DNA of 64,000 nucleotides, from the NCBI GenBank assembly GCA_021787845.1, contig JAJYLH010000011.1:1-64000 (forward strand), written 5' to 3'. Position 1 is the first letter of the stretch, and each line of letters opens with the position of its first letter. Source of the stretch: Myxococcales bacterium. Its GTDB lineage: Bacteria; Myxococcota; Myxococcia; Myxococcales; JAJYLH01. Below the pieces are notes generated by a model, which ran no database searches, was not told where the DNA came from, and saw only the letters and a program-made list of their open reading frames with translations. Below are positions 24,903-33,934 of this stretch, piece by piece. Both the position numbers and the translations under genes were made by a program.

Positions 24903-26279
24903 CTACCCGCCGCCGACCGCGAGCTCGGCGAACCGGATCGTCGGCGCGAAGACGCTGCCCCGGCGCAGCAGATCGCTGCCGACCGCGTCGATCGTTTCCA
25001 GCATCACGAGGAGCTGACCCGCGACGGTCACCTCGTGCACCGGGAAGGCGAGCTCGCCGTGGTCGATCCACAGACCGTTCGCGCCGCGCGAGTAGTCGCC
25101 CGTCACCACGTTGGCGCCGGTGCCGAGCATCGCCGTGACGTAGAGCCCGCGAGCGACCCCGGCGATGATCTCGTCGGGCGACCGCGTGCCCGGCTCGACG
25201 ACGAGCTGATGCGCGCCGATGCCAGGCAGGCTCGCGTAGCCGCGGCGCGCGTTGCCGGTCGTCTTCGTCTTCGCTTTGCGCGCGGTCCGATGGTCGTAGA
25301 GGAAGCTCGCGAGGACGCCGCGCTCGAGGATCGGCGTCCTCCGGGTGGGCACCCCCTCGGCGTCGAATGCTGCCGCCCCGAGCGTGCCGGGGAGCCGGCC
25401 GTCGTCGACGAGCGTCACGAGCTCGCTGCCGATGCGCTCGCCCAGGCGATCGGCAAGGAAGCTGGAGCGCTTGCGGACCAGCTCACCGCTGACGGCCCCC
25501 GAGAGCGCTCCGAAGAAGGCGGCGGACATCACCGGGTCGAGCACGACCGGCACCCGCGCCGACGGAGGTCGCCTGGCGCCCAGCATCCGGACCGTGCGCC
25601 GAGCCGCCTCGCGCCCGACCGCCTCCGGCGCCTCCAGCTCCGAGAGCTGGCGCCGGTGATCGCTCCACGACGAGGTCTGCAACGACCCGTTCTGCTCGGC
25701 GACCGGCGAGCACCAGAGGAAGGCGTGCGTCGCGCGCTCCGAGTCGAGAAGGCCGTGCGAGCTCGCGAGGGCCGTCTCGACCACCGCTTCGCCGGCGCCG
25801 GACCCGTTGAACCGCACGCAGCGCGGGTCCTGGGCCTGGGCGGAGCGCTCGAGCTCGAACGCCTGGGAGAGCTTCCAGCCGGGGTCGAGCTCCGCGATCG
25901 CCGGATCGAACAGCCCCTCGACCCGCGGACGCGCCGACGGCGACAGCTCCTTCGGCCCCGGGAGGGAGTTGGCCGCGTCTTTCGCCGCCTCCTTCGCCAG
26001 GGCGAGCGCGCGGCCGACGAGGCTTTCGAGCGAGGAGCGGTCGAAGTCCGTCGTCGAGGCGAAGCCCAGCCGCCCTCCTCGCACGACGCGCAGCCCGACG
26101 CCCTTCGAGACCGCTTCCGAGAGCTCCTCGATTTCGCCGTTGGCGACCGTGACCGACGCTTCCCGGGAGCGCTCCGCGTAAGCTTCCGCCTCGGTCGCGC
26201 CCGCTTGGCTCGCGAGCTCCACCACCCGCGCGCACAGCTCCCTGAGCTCCCCCGTGCGATCGACGTCCTGGTCGGCCAT
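24903..26279 (-). CDS. TldD/PmbA family protein, PmbA-like
   Basis: The 458-residue protein matches the TldD/PmbA family throughout: N-terminal AEAYAERSREASVTVANGEI then KGVGLRVVRGGRLGFASTTD, central ARRTVRMLGARRPPSARVPV then VVLDPVMSAAFFGALSGAVS, and C-terminal TGNARRGYASLPG, then VTGDYSRGANGLWI and HEVTVAGQLLVML. There is no HExxxH, so it is the PmbA/TldE-type non-catalytic partner rather than TldD. In E. coli the heterodimer is a zinc protease that opens linear substrates such as microcin precursors and CcdA. No tldD gene is in this window. ATG 26279 is the natural start. Both neighbours are on the other strand or far away. Confidence 0.88.
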   Translation of the reverse strand: MADQDVDRTGELRELCARVVELASQAGATEAEAYAERSREASVTVANGEIEELSEAVSKGVGLRVVRGGRLGFASTTDFDRSSLESLVGRALALAKEAAKDAANSLPGPKELSPSARPRVEGLFDPAIAELDPGWKLSQAFELERSAQAQDPRCVRFNGSGAGEAVVETALASSHGLLDSERATHAFLWCSPVAEQNGSLQTSSWSDHRRQLSELEAPEAVGREAARRTVRMLGARRPPSARVPVVLDPVMSAAFFGALSGAVSGELVRKRSSFLADRLGERIGSELVTLVDDGRLPGTLGAAAFDAEGVPTRRTPILERGVLASFLYDHRTARKAKTKTTGNARRGYASLPGIGAHQLVVEPGTRSPDEIIAGVARGLYVTAMLGTGANVVTGDYSRGANGLWIDHGELAFPVHEVTVAGQLLVMLETIDAVGSDLLRRGSVFAPTIRFAELAVGGG

Positions 26280-26375
26280 GTCCTTCTGGCTCCGGCGGCC
26301 GGTCGGCCGCGAACGAACGGGCGGAGTATTCGAGCCCGGCCGCACGGGCGCAAGCGAGCGAACGGTCGGGCAGTC

Positions 26376-26903
26376 ATGGCGTCGGTTGCGAAGGCGGCGG
26401 CGCGGTCGCAAACAACAGAGGTGAGCGCGCGACAAGACGTGCTGCGCGCGAGGACGCTTTCGAGGAACGCGGCGCGCCTCGTCTGGCGAGAGCGCGGCCG
26501 ATTCCTGCGAGCGCAGCTTTCATCGGCCATCGCGACGGGCGTCGATTGGGTGCTCCTCGCCGGACTGCTCGCGGCCGGCGTGCACTACCTCGTCGCCGCC
26601 GCCGCGGGCGCGCTCCTCGGCGCGGCGACCGACTTCTTCCTCAAGAAATGGTGGGCCTTCGACGCGGCCCAGGGCCCGCTCGCGCGCGAGGCGCGGCGCT
26701 ACGCGATGGTCAGCGTCGCTTCGGCGGGCCTCAACAGCGGTCTCGCCTACCTTCTCGTCGACAGCGCCCGCCTCCGGCCGCTGGAAGGGCTCCTCCTCGC
26801 CTCGGTGGTGGTCATGGCCGGTTGGAACTACCCGCTCCAGCGCTGGTTCGTCTTCGCCGGACGCCGTGGCTTGCTCAGCGGTTCCGGATCAGGCGGCCGA
26901 TAG
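26376..26903 (+). CDS. GtrA-like membrane protein
   Basis: The 175-residue protein has four transmembrane helices at about residues 49-70, 72-88, 110-128 and 136-154, with the characteristic GtrA features: RAQLSSAIATGVDWVLLAGL at the start, FLKKWWAFDA between helices 2 and 3 (family pattern F...N...W.F), and WNYPLQRWFVFA at the end. GtrA proteins are small flippases for lipid-linked sugars such as undecaprenyl-phosphate glucose. No glucosyltransferase is directly adjacent, though a GT-C-like gene lies 1.8 kb downstream. ATG 26376 gives a 45-residue cytosolic N-terminal tail. Confidence 0.8.
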   Translation: MASVAKAAARSQTTEVSARQDVLRARTLSRNAARLVWRERGRFLRAQLSSAIATGVDWVLLAGLLAAGVHYLVAAAAGALLGAATDFFLKKWWAFDAAQGPLAREARRYAMVSVASAGLNSGLAYLLVDSARLRPLEGLLLASVVVMAGWNYPLQRWFVFAGRRGLLSGSGSGGR

Positions 26904-27063
26904 CGGTTCCGCCTGCAAACAGGGGAGGGACGGCGCCGCCACGGATGGGCAATCGATCGCTAGAAGTTTCGGCGAAGGAACTCGCTTGACGAGAGCCGTG
27001 GGGCGCATAAACGGTGCGGGCAAACCCCGCCCGAGCGGGCTGCCTTCGGCGGCGGCCACGCGA

Positions 27064-28650
27064 ATGGTCGATTCGCCGCGTCCGAGATCGGCGAGAATGC
27101 CAACGGGAGGACGCTTGACCCTGGAGCGAGGCGCGGTGACCGCCGATATCGCTTGGCGTGACGAGCGCGTCTCGTCCCTGCCGCCACGGCTCCCGCCGCC
27201 CGACATCGACCCGGACCGGCTGGAGGTCGAGTCGCTCAAGGTCGTCGCCCGACTGCGGCGCAAGGGCTACGTCGCCTATCTGGTCGGCGGCTGCGTGCGC
27301 GACCTGTTGGTCGGCGCTCGGCCCAAGGACTACGACGTCGCGACGAGCGCCCACCCGGAGGAGATTCGGGCGCTCTTCCGCCATTCGCGGCTGATCGGCC
27401 GGCGCTTCCGGCTCGCCCACGTCTATTTTCCGGGCGGCCGCTTGGTCGAGGTCGCGACCTTCCGGGCGACGCCTGTACAGGCGACCGACGAGGAGGGCGA
27501 GCCGACCGGCGACCTGCTCGTCACCGACGACAACCATTTCGGCACCGCCGAGGAGGACGCGCGCCGCCGCGATTTCACCATCAACGCGCTGTTCTACGAC
27601 GTGGTGCCGGGCAAGGTGCTGGACTACGTCGGCGGTCTCGAGGACCTGGCGGCGAAGGTCGTCCGGACCATCGGCGACCCCGAGATTCGGTTGCGCGAGG
27701 ACCCGGTGCGGGGCCTGCGCGCGGCCCGCATCGCGGCGAAGCTCGGGTTTCGGCTGGGCGACGAGACCTTCCAGGCGATGCTGCGCCATTCTCGCGAGCT
27801 CCCCAGGTGCGCTCCCGCTCGGGTGCTGGAGGAGACGCTCAAGCTCCTGCGTTCGGGCGCGAGCCGCGAGGCGTTTCGCATCCTCCGGGAAGCCCGGATC
27901 CTCCCGGTGCTGCTCGCCCCGGTCGCCCAGACGCTGGAGAAGGGCGGTGCCGCTGCCCAGGAGCGCTTCTTCTCGCGGTTGGGCGCGCTCGACGCCGAGG
28001 TCGGCGCCGGAAAGCCGGTGACCGACGCGGTGATGCTGGCGACCCTGCTCGCGTTTCTGCCGCTGCATCATGACCCGCGGGCCGCGCCGGAGGGCGCCGG
28101 GTTCGACGAGGTGGAGGGAGCAGCGGCACATTCGCTTCCGAGCGCGGACAAGGTGCTCGGCCAGATGTCCCAGGCGGCGCGGCTTCCCCGGCGCATCGCC
28201 GAGCGCGCTCGGATGATTCTCGCGATACAACGGCTGCTCCAGCAGGGGCCACGCCGGCGGACCGGCGGCTTCGTGCGCACGCCGCAGTTTCCGGAAGCGC
28301 TCCAGCTCCTCGAAATCGAGGCTCGGGCGAGCGGGCAACACACGGACCTGGTCGCCCGGTGGCGGGAGCGGGTCGCCGAGATGGCGAAAGCGGTGTCCCG
28401 GGGCGAGGGCGCTCTCGCTGCCCGCGCGCGCGGGGGTGGAGCGGAGCCGGCGCGCGGATCGGAGCGCACGCCGGAATCATCGGCGATCGACGAGCAGCCT
28501 GACGGCAGCGGTGCCGGTACTCAGGACGGGTCGAGCTCGGCGTTGGGCAGCGCGACCGGCCGGCCCCGGCGCCGGCGAGGTGGCCGGCGCCGCCGGAAGC
28601 CGGGACTCCCGCGTCCACCGTCGCCCGACGGCGCGCCAGACGGGGCCTGA
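27064..28650 (+). CDS. pcnB: Poly(A) polymerase / CCA-adding-type nucleotidyltransferase
   Basis: The 528-residue class II nucleotidyltransferase has YLVGGCVRDLLVGARPKDYD with the catalytic pair D89/D91. RRRDFTINALFYD follows, then the GG-DL segment YVGGLEDL and the RNA-binding helices starting EDPVRGLRAARIAAKLGF. The PcnB-type C-terminal helical domain is present (about 290-450). These features and length fit bacterial poly(A) polymerase I rather than the tRNA CCA enzyme, though the two families are hard to separate by eye. The last 80 residues are a low-complexity Gly/Arg/Pro tail probably binding RNA. The start is uncertain: ATG 27064 or 27097. Confidence 0.88.
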   Translation: MVDSPRPRSARMPTGGRLTLERGAVTADIAWRDERVSSLPPRLPPPDIDPDRLEVESLKVVARLRRKGYVAYLVGGCVRDLLVGARPKDYDVATSAHPEEIRALFRHSRLIGRRFRLAHVYFPGGRLVEVATFRATPVQATDEEGEPTGDLLVTDDNHFGTAEEDARRRDFTINALFYDVVPGKVLDYVGGLEDLAAKVVRTIGDPEIRLREDPVRGLRAARIAAKLGFRLGDETFQAMLRHSRELPRCAPARVLEETLKLLRSGASREAFRILREARILPVLLAPVAQTLEKGGAAAQERFFSRLGALDAEVGAGKPVTDAVMLATLLAFLPLHHDPRAAPEGAGFDEVEGAAAHSLPSADKVLGQMSQAARLPRRIAERARMILAIQRLLQQGPRRRTGGFVRTPQFPEALQLLEIEARASGQHTDLVARWRERVAEMAKAVSRGEGALAARARGGGAEPARGSERTPESSAIDEQPDGSGAGTQDGSSSALGSATGRPRRRRGGRRRRKPGLPRPPSPDGAPDGA

Positions 28651-28655
28651 AGAAG

Positions 28656-30335
28656 TTGAAGTCGAGTCGGGGCGCGGGATCGCTCGCCCGCTGGGCGGTG
28701 GTGGTGACGGTGGCCTTCGCCGCGCTCCACGGGCGATATCTCTATCGACATTATGAACCGAACACGTGGCTCTACCGCGACGGAGCCTTCTACTTCACGA
28801 CCGTGCGTGCCCTCGCCGACCACGGCCGGCTCGAGCAACGCGACCTGCAGCCGCAGAGCTGGTACGTCGACGACCTCGGCTGGAATCGGAACCTGACGCT
28901 CGACTGGTCGAACGTCGCCCTCGGCCGCCACGGTGCCTGGTATCCGAAGCACCCGATTCTGCTGCCGCTCGTCGCGACACCCTTCTACGGGCTCTTCGGC
29001 ATACCAGGAACGCTGCTGGTGAACGTCCTCCTGAACCTGGCGTGCGTGCTGCTCGTTCTCCTGCTCGCGCGGCGGGTCGCGCATCCGGCGGTGGCGGCGG
29101 TGGCGGCCGTCGCCGTCGCGGCGATGCCGTTTTGCGTCGAGCAGTCGTACGCGTTCTCGAACGACGTCCTCTCGGCCGTGCTGTGCTTGGGCGTGCTCGA
29201 AGCCACCCTGGGCAGGCGCTTCGGCTTGGCGGGAGCGCTGGCGGGGCTCGCAGTCTGGTCTCGGGTGACGAACGCGGTCCTGCTTCCCGCCTTCGCGATC
29301 CTGGCGGTCTGGGCCGGCGGCTGGCGGGCGCTCTGGCGCGCGTCGCTCTTCTCCCTCCTTCCGCTCGGCGCCTTCGGAGCGCTGAACACGTATCTCTTCG
29401 GCGCGCCGTGGACGACGGGCTACCAGCGAACGCTCGTGCGCGTGGCCGGCGTCCTGACGACCGCGTCGCACTCGACGCTCTTCCGCGTGCCGCTATTCGC
29501 GGGCTTGAAGCGCATCGCCTTCGCGCCCGACGGCGCGTTCCGAACGTTTCCGCTCCTCGCGCCCGGTCTCGTCGGATTCGTCGCGCTCGGCTTTCGCAAG
29601 CGCTCGTGGGCGGTAGCGCTCCTGCTCTTCGCCGTGCTGCCGGCGCTGGTGCTCGCGAAATACCTCTGGTATCGGCCGCAATTCCTCGACGCCGTGTTCG
29701 GCGCCTCGGGGGTCGGCCTCGCGGCGATGGCCGGGCTGTGGCTCGAGCCGGTCGAGGTGCCGGTCGTCCGCCGGCGAGTGCCTCGGTGGATCTGGCCGGC
29801 GGCGCTCCTGCTCCTCGGGTCGACGTCCGTCGCCGCGCGGGTCGCAAAGAGGGCGAATCCGCTCCTACTCAGCTCGCATCTGCGCCAGGCCCGGGTCTTC
29901 CTCGGGGACATTCCCTGTGACTACTGGAACCCGCAGAACGAGCGCTGGGAGTGCAGCCACTTCGACCCCGGCGGTTGGGCGATGACCGGCGCGATGCTCG
30001 GTCCGGCGGAGGAGGTGCGCGGCCGGCCCCTCCGCGGTATCTGGATGCATCCGAGCCCGACCGGACGCTGGAGACGGCTGGTCTTCCCTCAATTGAGAGC
30101 GAAAACGGTGCGGCTCACCTTCGCGCTTGGCGACGTGTCCCGTCCGGGCCCGGTGCAAGTCGAGGTTCTGGCGCGCGGCCAGCCGGGGATCGACCTCACG
30201 CTCTCGCGGCCAGGAGACGAAGTCGGGCGGACCGTCACCATCGCGCCGGGCACGGGTCCCGCGCTGGAGTTGCGCGATCGATCGAGCGACCCGATGTGGA
30301 AGCACGTCGTCGTTCGCGGAACGCTCATCCGCTGA
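28656..30335 (+). CDS. GT-C-like multi-pass membrane glycosyltransferase, putative
   Basis: The 559-residue protein starts at TTG 28656, five bases after the pcnB stop, so it is in an operon with it. The first third has the GT-C pattern: a membrane helix, then an exported loop with acidic residues (WLYRDGAFYFTTVRALADHG and LGWNRNLTLDWSNV). About ten hydrophobic helices extend to residue 410, for example LVNVLLNLACVLLVLLLARR. The final 140 residues are a soluble beta-rich domain (RLVFPQLRAKTVRLTFALGD). This resembles PMT/ArnT-type lipid-linked glycosyltransferases, but no signature is decisive. Confidence 0.65.
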   Translation: MKSSRGAGSLARWAVVVTVAFAALHGRYLYRHYEPNTWLYRDGAFYFTTVRALADHGRLEQRDLQPQSWYVDDLGWNRNLTLDWSNVALGRHGAWYPKHPILLPLVATPFYGLFGIPGTLLVNVLLNLACVLLVLLLARRVAHPAVAAVAAVAVAAMPFCVEQSYAFSNDVLSAVLCLGVLEATLGRRFGLAGALAGLAVWSRVTNAVLLPAFAILAVWAGGWRALWRASLFSLLPLGAFGALNTYLFGAPWTTGYQRTLVRVAGVLTTASHSTLFRVPLFAGLKRIAFAPDGAFRTFPLLAPGLVGFVALGFRKRSWAVALLLFAVLPALVLAKYLWYRPQFLDAVFGASGVGLAAMAGLWLEPVEVPVVRRRVPRWIWPAALLLLGSTSVAARVAKRANPLLLSSHLRQARVFLGDIPCDYWNPQNERWECSHFDPGGWAMTGAMLGPAEEVRGRPLRGIWMHPSPTGRWRRLVFPQLRAKTVRLTFALGDVSRPGPVQVEVLARGQPGIDLTLSRPGDEVGRTVTIAPGTGPALELRDRSSDPMWKHVVVRGTLIR

Positions 30336-30358
30336 TTCGGACGTGTCCGGTCTTCCGC

Positions 30359-31186
30359 CTACCGGCGGCGCTTTCGCCAAGCCTGCTGGCACTTCGGGCA
30401 GAACGCGCTCTGGCGGCCGCCGATGCGCATCGTTTCCAGCCTCGTTCGGCAGCGCGGGCACGTCTCGCCGGCGCGCCCGTAGACGCGAAAGACGGCTTTG
30501 CTTCCGGGCGGGGCGGCGGTCGTGTCGCCGGGGGTGCCCATCGACTTCAGGGTACGGGCGAGGGTCCAGCGGATGGCCGCGATGAGCGCGCGCACCTCGT
30601 CGAGGCGGAGCGACGCCGCCCTACGCGCGGGATGGATACGCGCCTTCCAGAGCGCCTCCGTTGCCTGGATGTTCCCGAGCCCGGCGAGGACCGTCTGGTC
30701 CATCAGCAAGTCCTTGACCGCGCGGCGGCGATGGGCGAGAGCGCTCCCGAGCACCTTCGCAGACGGCGGCTCGTCCCAGACATCCGGGCCGAGCTGGTCG
30801 AGGCCGAGCTCGTGGCGCAACCGAGCGAGCGAGCCGGCGGCGAGGCGGCCGAACATCCGCGGGTCCTGGAAGTGGACTCGCGTGCCCTCCGCGGTTTCGA
30901 GCTGCGCGCGCGACCACCGGACTGGATCCCGGGAGCGCTCCAGGGAAAGCCTTCCGGTCATGCCGAGGTGCAGCGCAAGCCCCTGGCGCCCGTCGAACGC
31001 GACGAGCAGCCACTTCCCGTGACGGCGGACGTTCTCGATGCGGCGTCCTTGGAGCGATTCGAGCGCCGCGACCGACGAGCCGCGCAGGAGGCGCGTCTTC
31101 GATGCGGCGACCCGCGCGAGCGTCTTGTGCAGAAGCCACCGTTCCAGGCAGCGGCGCGCGTGCTCGACGTCGGGTAGCTCCGGCAT
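30359..31186 (-). CDS. Fpg/Nei family DNA glycosylase
   Basis: The 275-residue base-excision enzyme has the catalytic N terminus MPELPDVEHARRCLE (Pro2 nucleophile, Glu3). A conserved Lys is in RRHGKWLLV near 59, followed by HLGMTGRLSL and FQDPRMFGRL. The helix-two-turn-helix motif is DQTVLAGLGNIQATEALW. A C-terminal four-Cys zinc finger has CPRC and CPKC 17 residues apart. The wording PELPDVE (rather than PELPEVE) and the GTPGDTTAAPPGSKAVFRVY loop are common in the Nei-like MutM2 branch, so lesion preference is open: 8-oxoG or oxidised pyrimidines. It is divergent from the phosphatase-regBA operon. Confidence 0.92.
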   Translation of the reverse strand: MPELPDVEHARRCLERWLLHKTLARVAASKTRLLRGSSVAALESLQGRRIENVRRHGKWLLVAFDGRQGLALHLGMTGRLSLERSRDPVRWSRAQLETAEGTRVHFQDPRMFGRLAAGSLARLRHELGLDQLGPDVWDEPPSAKVLGSALAHRRRAVKDLLMDQTVLAGLGNIQATEALWKARIHPARRAASLRLDEVRALIAAIRWTLARTLKSMGTPGDTTAAPPGSKAVFRVYGRAGETCPRCRTRLETMRIGGRQSAFCPKCQQAWRKRRR

Positions 31187-31324
31187 CGTGAGCGTTCTAT
31201 CCTCGGTCGGATACCGGATTCCAGCGCGGGCACGAGGCGTTTTTTCCGCGGCGACGTTGAGAAGGCGCCGCGCCGGTTCGCCGCCGCGGGGTTGAACTGA
31301 CGGGCCGCGCACGCTGTCCGCGCG

Positions 31325-32044
31325 ATGACCGTTGCGGTCCTCGGCGAGCCGCGCCAGAACCGACGGATGAAGCGGACGATCGTCATCGGGGACGTCCACG
31401 GCTGTCTCGACGAGCTCAGGGACCTTCTGCGCGAGGTCGGCGCGACGCCGGCCGATCGCCTGGTGCTGGCCGGCGACCTCGTGGTCAAGGGGCCTGACTC
31501 CCGGGGCGTGCTGCGACTCGTGCGAAAGCTCGGCGCGGCGAGCGTTCTCGGAAACCACGAGGACAAGCTGCTGCGGGCGCGGCGTCAGGGGAAGACGCTC
31601 TCGGGCGCCCATCGCGAGGTCGCCGAATCGCTCGACGACGACGACTGGCGGTGGCTCGAATCGATGCCGCTGCGAATCGATCTGCCGGACATCGGCATCG
31701 TCGTGGTGCACGCCGGACTGATCCCCGGAGTGCCGCTCGACCGCCAGCGCCGGGAGAACCTCTTGTCGCTTCGCAGCCTGCGGGCCGATGGAACCCCCTC
31801 GCGTCGGGTGGACGACGGGGAACCGTGGGCCTCGCGCTGGCCGGGACCGCAGAAGGTGGTCTTCGGCCACGACGCGCTCCGGGGGCTCCAGCGCCATCGG
31901 TTCGCAACCGGCCTCGACACCGGCTGCGTCTACGGCGGCGTCCTGACGGCGCTCGTCGAGCCTGGCTCGCTCCTCGTGAGCGTTCCAGCTCGGCGTCAGT
32001 GGGCGCAGCCGGGGGACCTCGAAGAGGACGGCGGCCGCCAATGA
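31325..32044 (+). CDS. PPP-type protein phosphatase / ApaH-like
   Basis: The 239-residue enzyme carries the PPP metal-binding signature: D23 and H25 in IVIGDVHGCLDE, D50 in LAGDLVVKGPDSRG, N77/H78 in VLGNHEDKLL, a His in VVVHAGLIPG, and GHD in VVFGHDALRG. The family includes bacterial Ser/Thr phosphatases (PrpE, PrpA) and symmetrical Ap4A hydrolases; the GDxHG-GDLV-GNHE spacing fits both. ATG 31367 (MKRTIVIGDVHG) is an alternative start. The stop overlaps the regB start by 4 bp (ATGA), so it is translationally linked to the RegBA system, where it could dephosphorylate or tune signalling. Confidence 0.87.
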   Translation: MTVAVLGEPRQNRRMKRTIVIGDVHGCLDELRDLLREVGATPADRLVLAGDLVVKGPDSRGVLRLVRKLGAASVLGNHEDKLLRARRQGKTLSGAHREVAESLDDDDWRWLESMPLRIDLPDIGIVVVHAGLIPGVPLDRQRRENLLSLRSLRADGTPSRRVDDGEPWASRWPGPQKVVFGHDALRGLQRHRFATGLDTGCVYGGVLTALVEPGSLLVSVPARRQWAQPGDLEEDGGRQ

Positions 32045-33306
32045 GCGCGACGGTCGCGCCGGCCTCGAACGTGATGCTGCGCTGGCTCCTGCGCCTGCGC
32101 TGGTGGGCGGTCGTGGGACAGCTCGCCGCCATCGCCGCCGCCTGGCTTCCGCTTCGTCTCGCTCCACCGCTCGTCGCTCTCGGCCTGGTCGTCGCGATCA
32201 CGGCGGCGACGAACCTGGTCCTCCAGCGCGGGCTCGTCTCGGGACGGGAGGTGTCGCGCCGGCTCCTCGCGAGCGTGCTGGCGCTCGACACCCTCTCCTT
32301 GACGTTGCTGCTCGCCTCGAGCGGCGGCACCCACAACCCGTTCGTCGCGCTCTACCTCGTGCACGTGACCCTGGCGGCGGTGGTTCTCGGCCGGCGGGGA
32401 ACCTGGCTCGTGCTCGGCTTGAGCGCCGCCTGCCTGCTCGCGCTCTCCCTGATGCCGGTAGCGCTGCCGGTCTCCTCGGCGCCCTCCCCGGTGATTTCGG
32501 GCGGAGGCGTCTTGCTCGCGTTCCTGGCGGCCGGCGCGATGATCGCCTGGTTCGTCTCGCGGCTGCAGGAGGACCTCGCCCGCCGTGAGAACGCGCTGTC
32601 GCTTCTCCAATCGCAGGCGGCGCGCCACGAGAAGCTCGCGTCGTTGACGACGCTCGCGGCGGGAGCGGCGCACGAGCTGTCGACGCCGCTGGGGACCATC
32701 GCGGTGGTGGCCAAGGAGCTCGAGCGTGGGGTGGACGAGCTCGACCGGACGGCGCTGCGCGGCGACCTGAAGCTGATTCGCGAGGAGGTGGAGCGCTGCC
32801 GCCTCATTCTGGTGCAGATGAGTGCGACCGCGGGGGAAGCGGCAGGGGAGCTGCCCGGCGCGATTCCCGTTCCGTCGCTGATCGCCGACGTCCGCGCTGC
32901 CCTTGCGCCGGAGCGGGCGACGCGGCTCGAAGTCGAGGTCGCCGGCGAGCTGGCGTCGGTCGAGGCGCCCCGCCAGGCGCTGACCCACGTGCTGACGAGC
33001 CTCGCGCGAAACGGGTTCGACGCTTCCGCCGCTGGCTCGACGGTGCGGCTCGTGCTCGGCCGCGGCGAGGGGCGCATCCGGTTCTCGGTCGAGGATCGCG
33101 GCGCGGGGATGAGCCGCGAGATCCTGGCGCGCGCGGGCGACCCGTTCTTCACCACCAAGCCGGCGGGGCAGGGGACCGGTCTCGGTCTGTTCATCGCGCG
33201 GGCGTTCGCCCAGCGCCTGGGCGGCCGCCTCGTCCTGTCGAGCGAGCCGGGGACGGGCACCTTGGCCGAAATCGAGCTGCCGCAACCCCTGGGAGGGACC
33301 GCATGA
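32041..33306 (+). CDS. regB: RegB/PrrB-type redox sensor histidine kinase
   Basis: The 421-residue sensor has about six N-terminal transmembrane helices (residues 20-165). The ubiquinone-binding GGTHNPFVALYLVHVTLAAV sits in the membrane domain, a signature nearly unique to RegB. The HisKA box is AAGAAHELSTPLGTIAVV with phosphorylated His211, followed by NGFDASA, DRGAGMS, FTTKPAGQGTGLGL and the ATP lid. In proteobacteria RegB senses quinone redox state and phosphorylates RegA to control respiration and energy metabolism. The redox-active Cys of Rhodobacter RegB is not obvious: the segment after the H box reads RLILVQMSATAGE. Coupled by ATGA overlaps to both neighbours. Confidence 0.9.
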   Translation: MSATVAPASNVMLRWLLRLRWWAVVGQLAAIAAAWLPLRLAPPLVALGLVVAITAATNLVLQRGLVSGREVSRRLLASVLALDTLSLTLLLASSGGTHNPFVALYLVHVTLAAVVLGRRGTWLVLGLSAACLLALSLMPVALPVSSAPSPVISGGGVLLAFLAAGAMIAWFVSRLQEDLARRENALSLLQSQAARHEKLASLTTLAAGAAHELSTPLGTIAVVAKELERGVDELDRTALRGDLKLIREEVERCRLILVQMSATAGEAAGELPGAIPVPSLIADVRAALAPERATRLEVEVAGELASVEAPRQALTHVLTSLARNGFDASAAGSTVRLVLGRGEGRIRFSVEDRGAGMSREILARAGDPFFTTKPAGQGTGLGLFIARAFAQRLGGRLVLSSEPGTGTLAEIELPQPLGGTA

Positions 33307-33869
33307 GCTGCGAGGGCGCCTGGCGAGTCGAGACCGCGAAGAGCGTTCTCGTGGTCGACGACGACGAGGTCTTTCGCACGCGGCTGGTGCGGGCGTTCGC
33401 CGACCGCGGCTTCGACGCGCGCGGGGCGGGCGACGGGGAGAACGCGCTCCTCGCGGCCCGGGCCGACAGCCCCGAGCTGGCGGTGGTCGACCTCCGGATG
33501 CCGGGCAAGAGCGGTCTCGAGGTGGTCACGGGCTTGAAGTCGCTCGACCCGACCACGTCGATCGTGGTGCTGACCGGCTACGGCTCCATCGCGACGGCGC
33601 TCGAGGCGGTGCGGCTGGGCGCGACCCACTACCTGACGAAGCCGGCGGACGTGGAGGACATCCTGGGAGGGTTCGAGCGTCGCGCGGTCCCGCCGGGGGC
33701 GGCACCGAAGCCGCCGCCCGAGGTGCCGAGCCTGGCGCGAACGGAATGGGAGCACATCAACCGGGTCCTCGCCGACTGCGCGTGGAACATCTCGCAGGCC
33801 GCGCGGCTTCTGGGCATCCACCGCCGCAGCCTCCAGCGAAAGCTCGCCAAGCACCCCGTCTGTCGCTAG
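33303..33869 (+). CDS. regA: RegA/PrrA-type response regulator
   Basis: The 188-residue regulator has a receiver with D20/D21 and phosphoacceptor D63 (VVDLRMPGKSGLE), Thr in VVLTGYGSIATAL and Lys in YLTKPADVEDI. A proline-rich hinge leads to the Fis-type helix-turn-helix, which is almost identical to the highly conserved ActR/RegA DNA-binding helix (ISQAARLLGIHRRSLQRKL), with the preceding SLARTEWEHINRVLADC also strongly conserved. Its ATG overlaps the regB stop. It likely activates or represses respiratory, carbon-fixation or nitrogen-fixation genes depending on redox state; targets are not visible in this window. Confidence 0.95.
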   Translation: MSCEGAWRVETAKSVLVVDDDEVFRTRLVRAFADRGFDARGAGDGENALLAARADSPELAVVDLRMPGKSGLEVVTGLKSLDPTTSIVVLTGYGSIATALEAVRLGATHYLTKPADVEDILGGFERRAVPPGAAPKPPPEVPSLARTEWEHINRVLADCAWNISQAARLLGIHRRSLQRKLAKHPVCR

Positions 33870-33934
33870 CCAAGGGGACTCGAGCTATTCCCCGGACCGG
33901 CGCGGGTCCCTTCGCTGGGGTTCGTTGCGGTACC

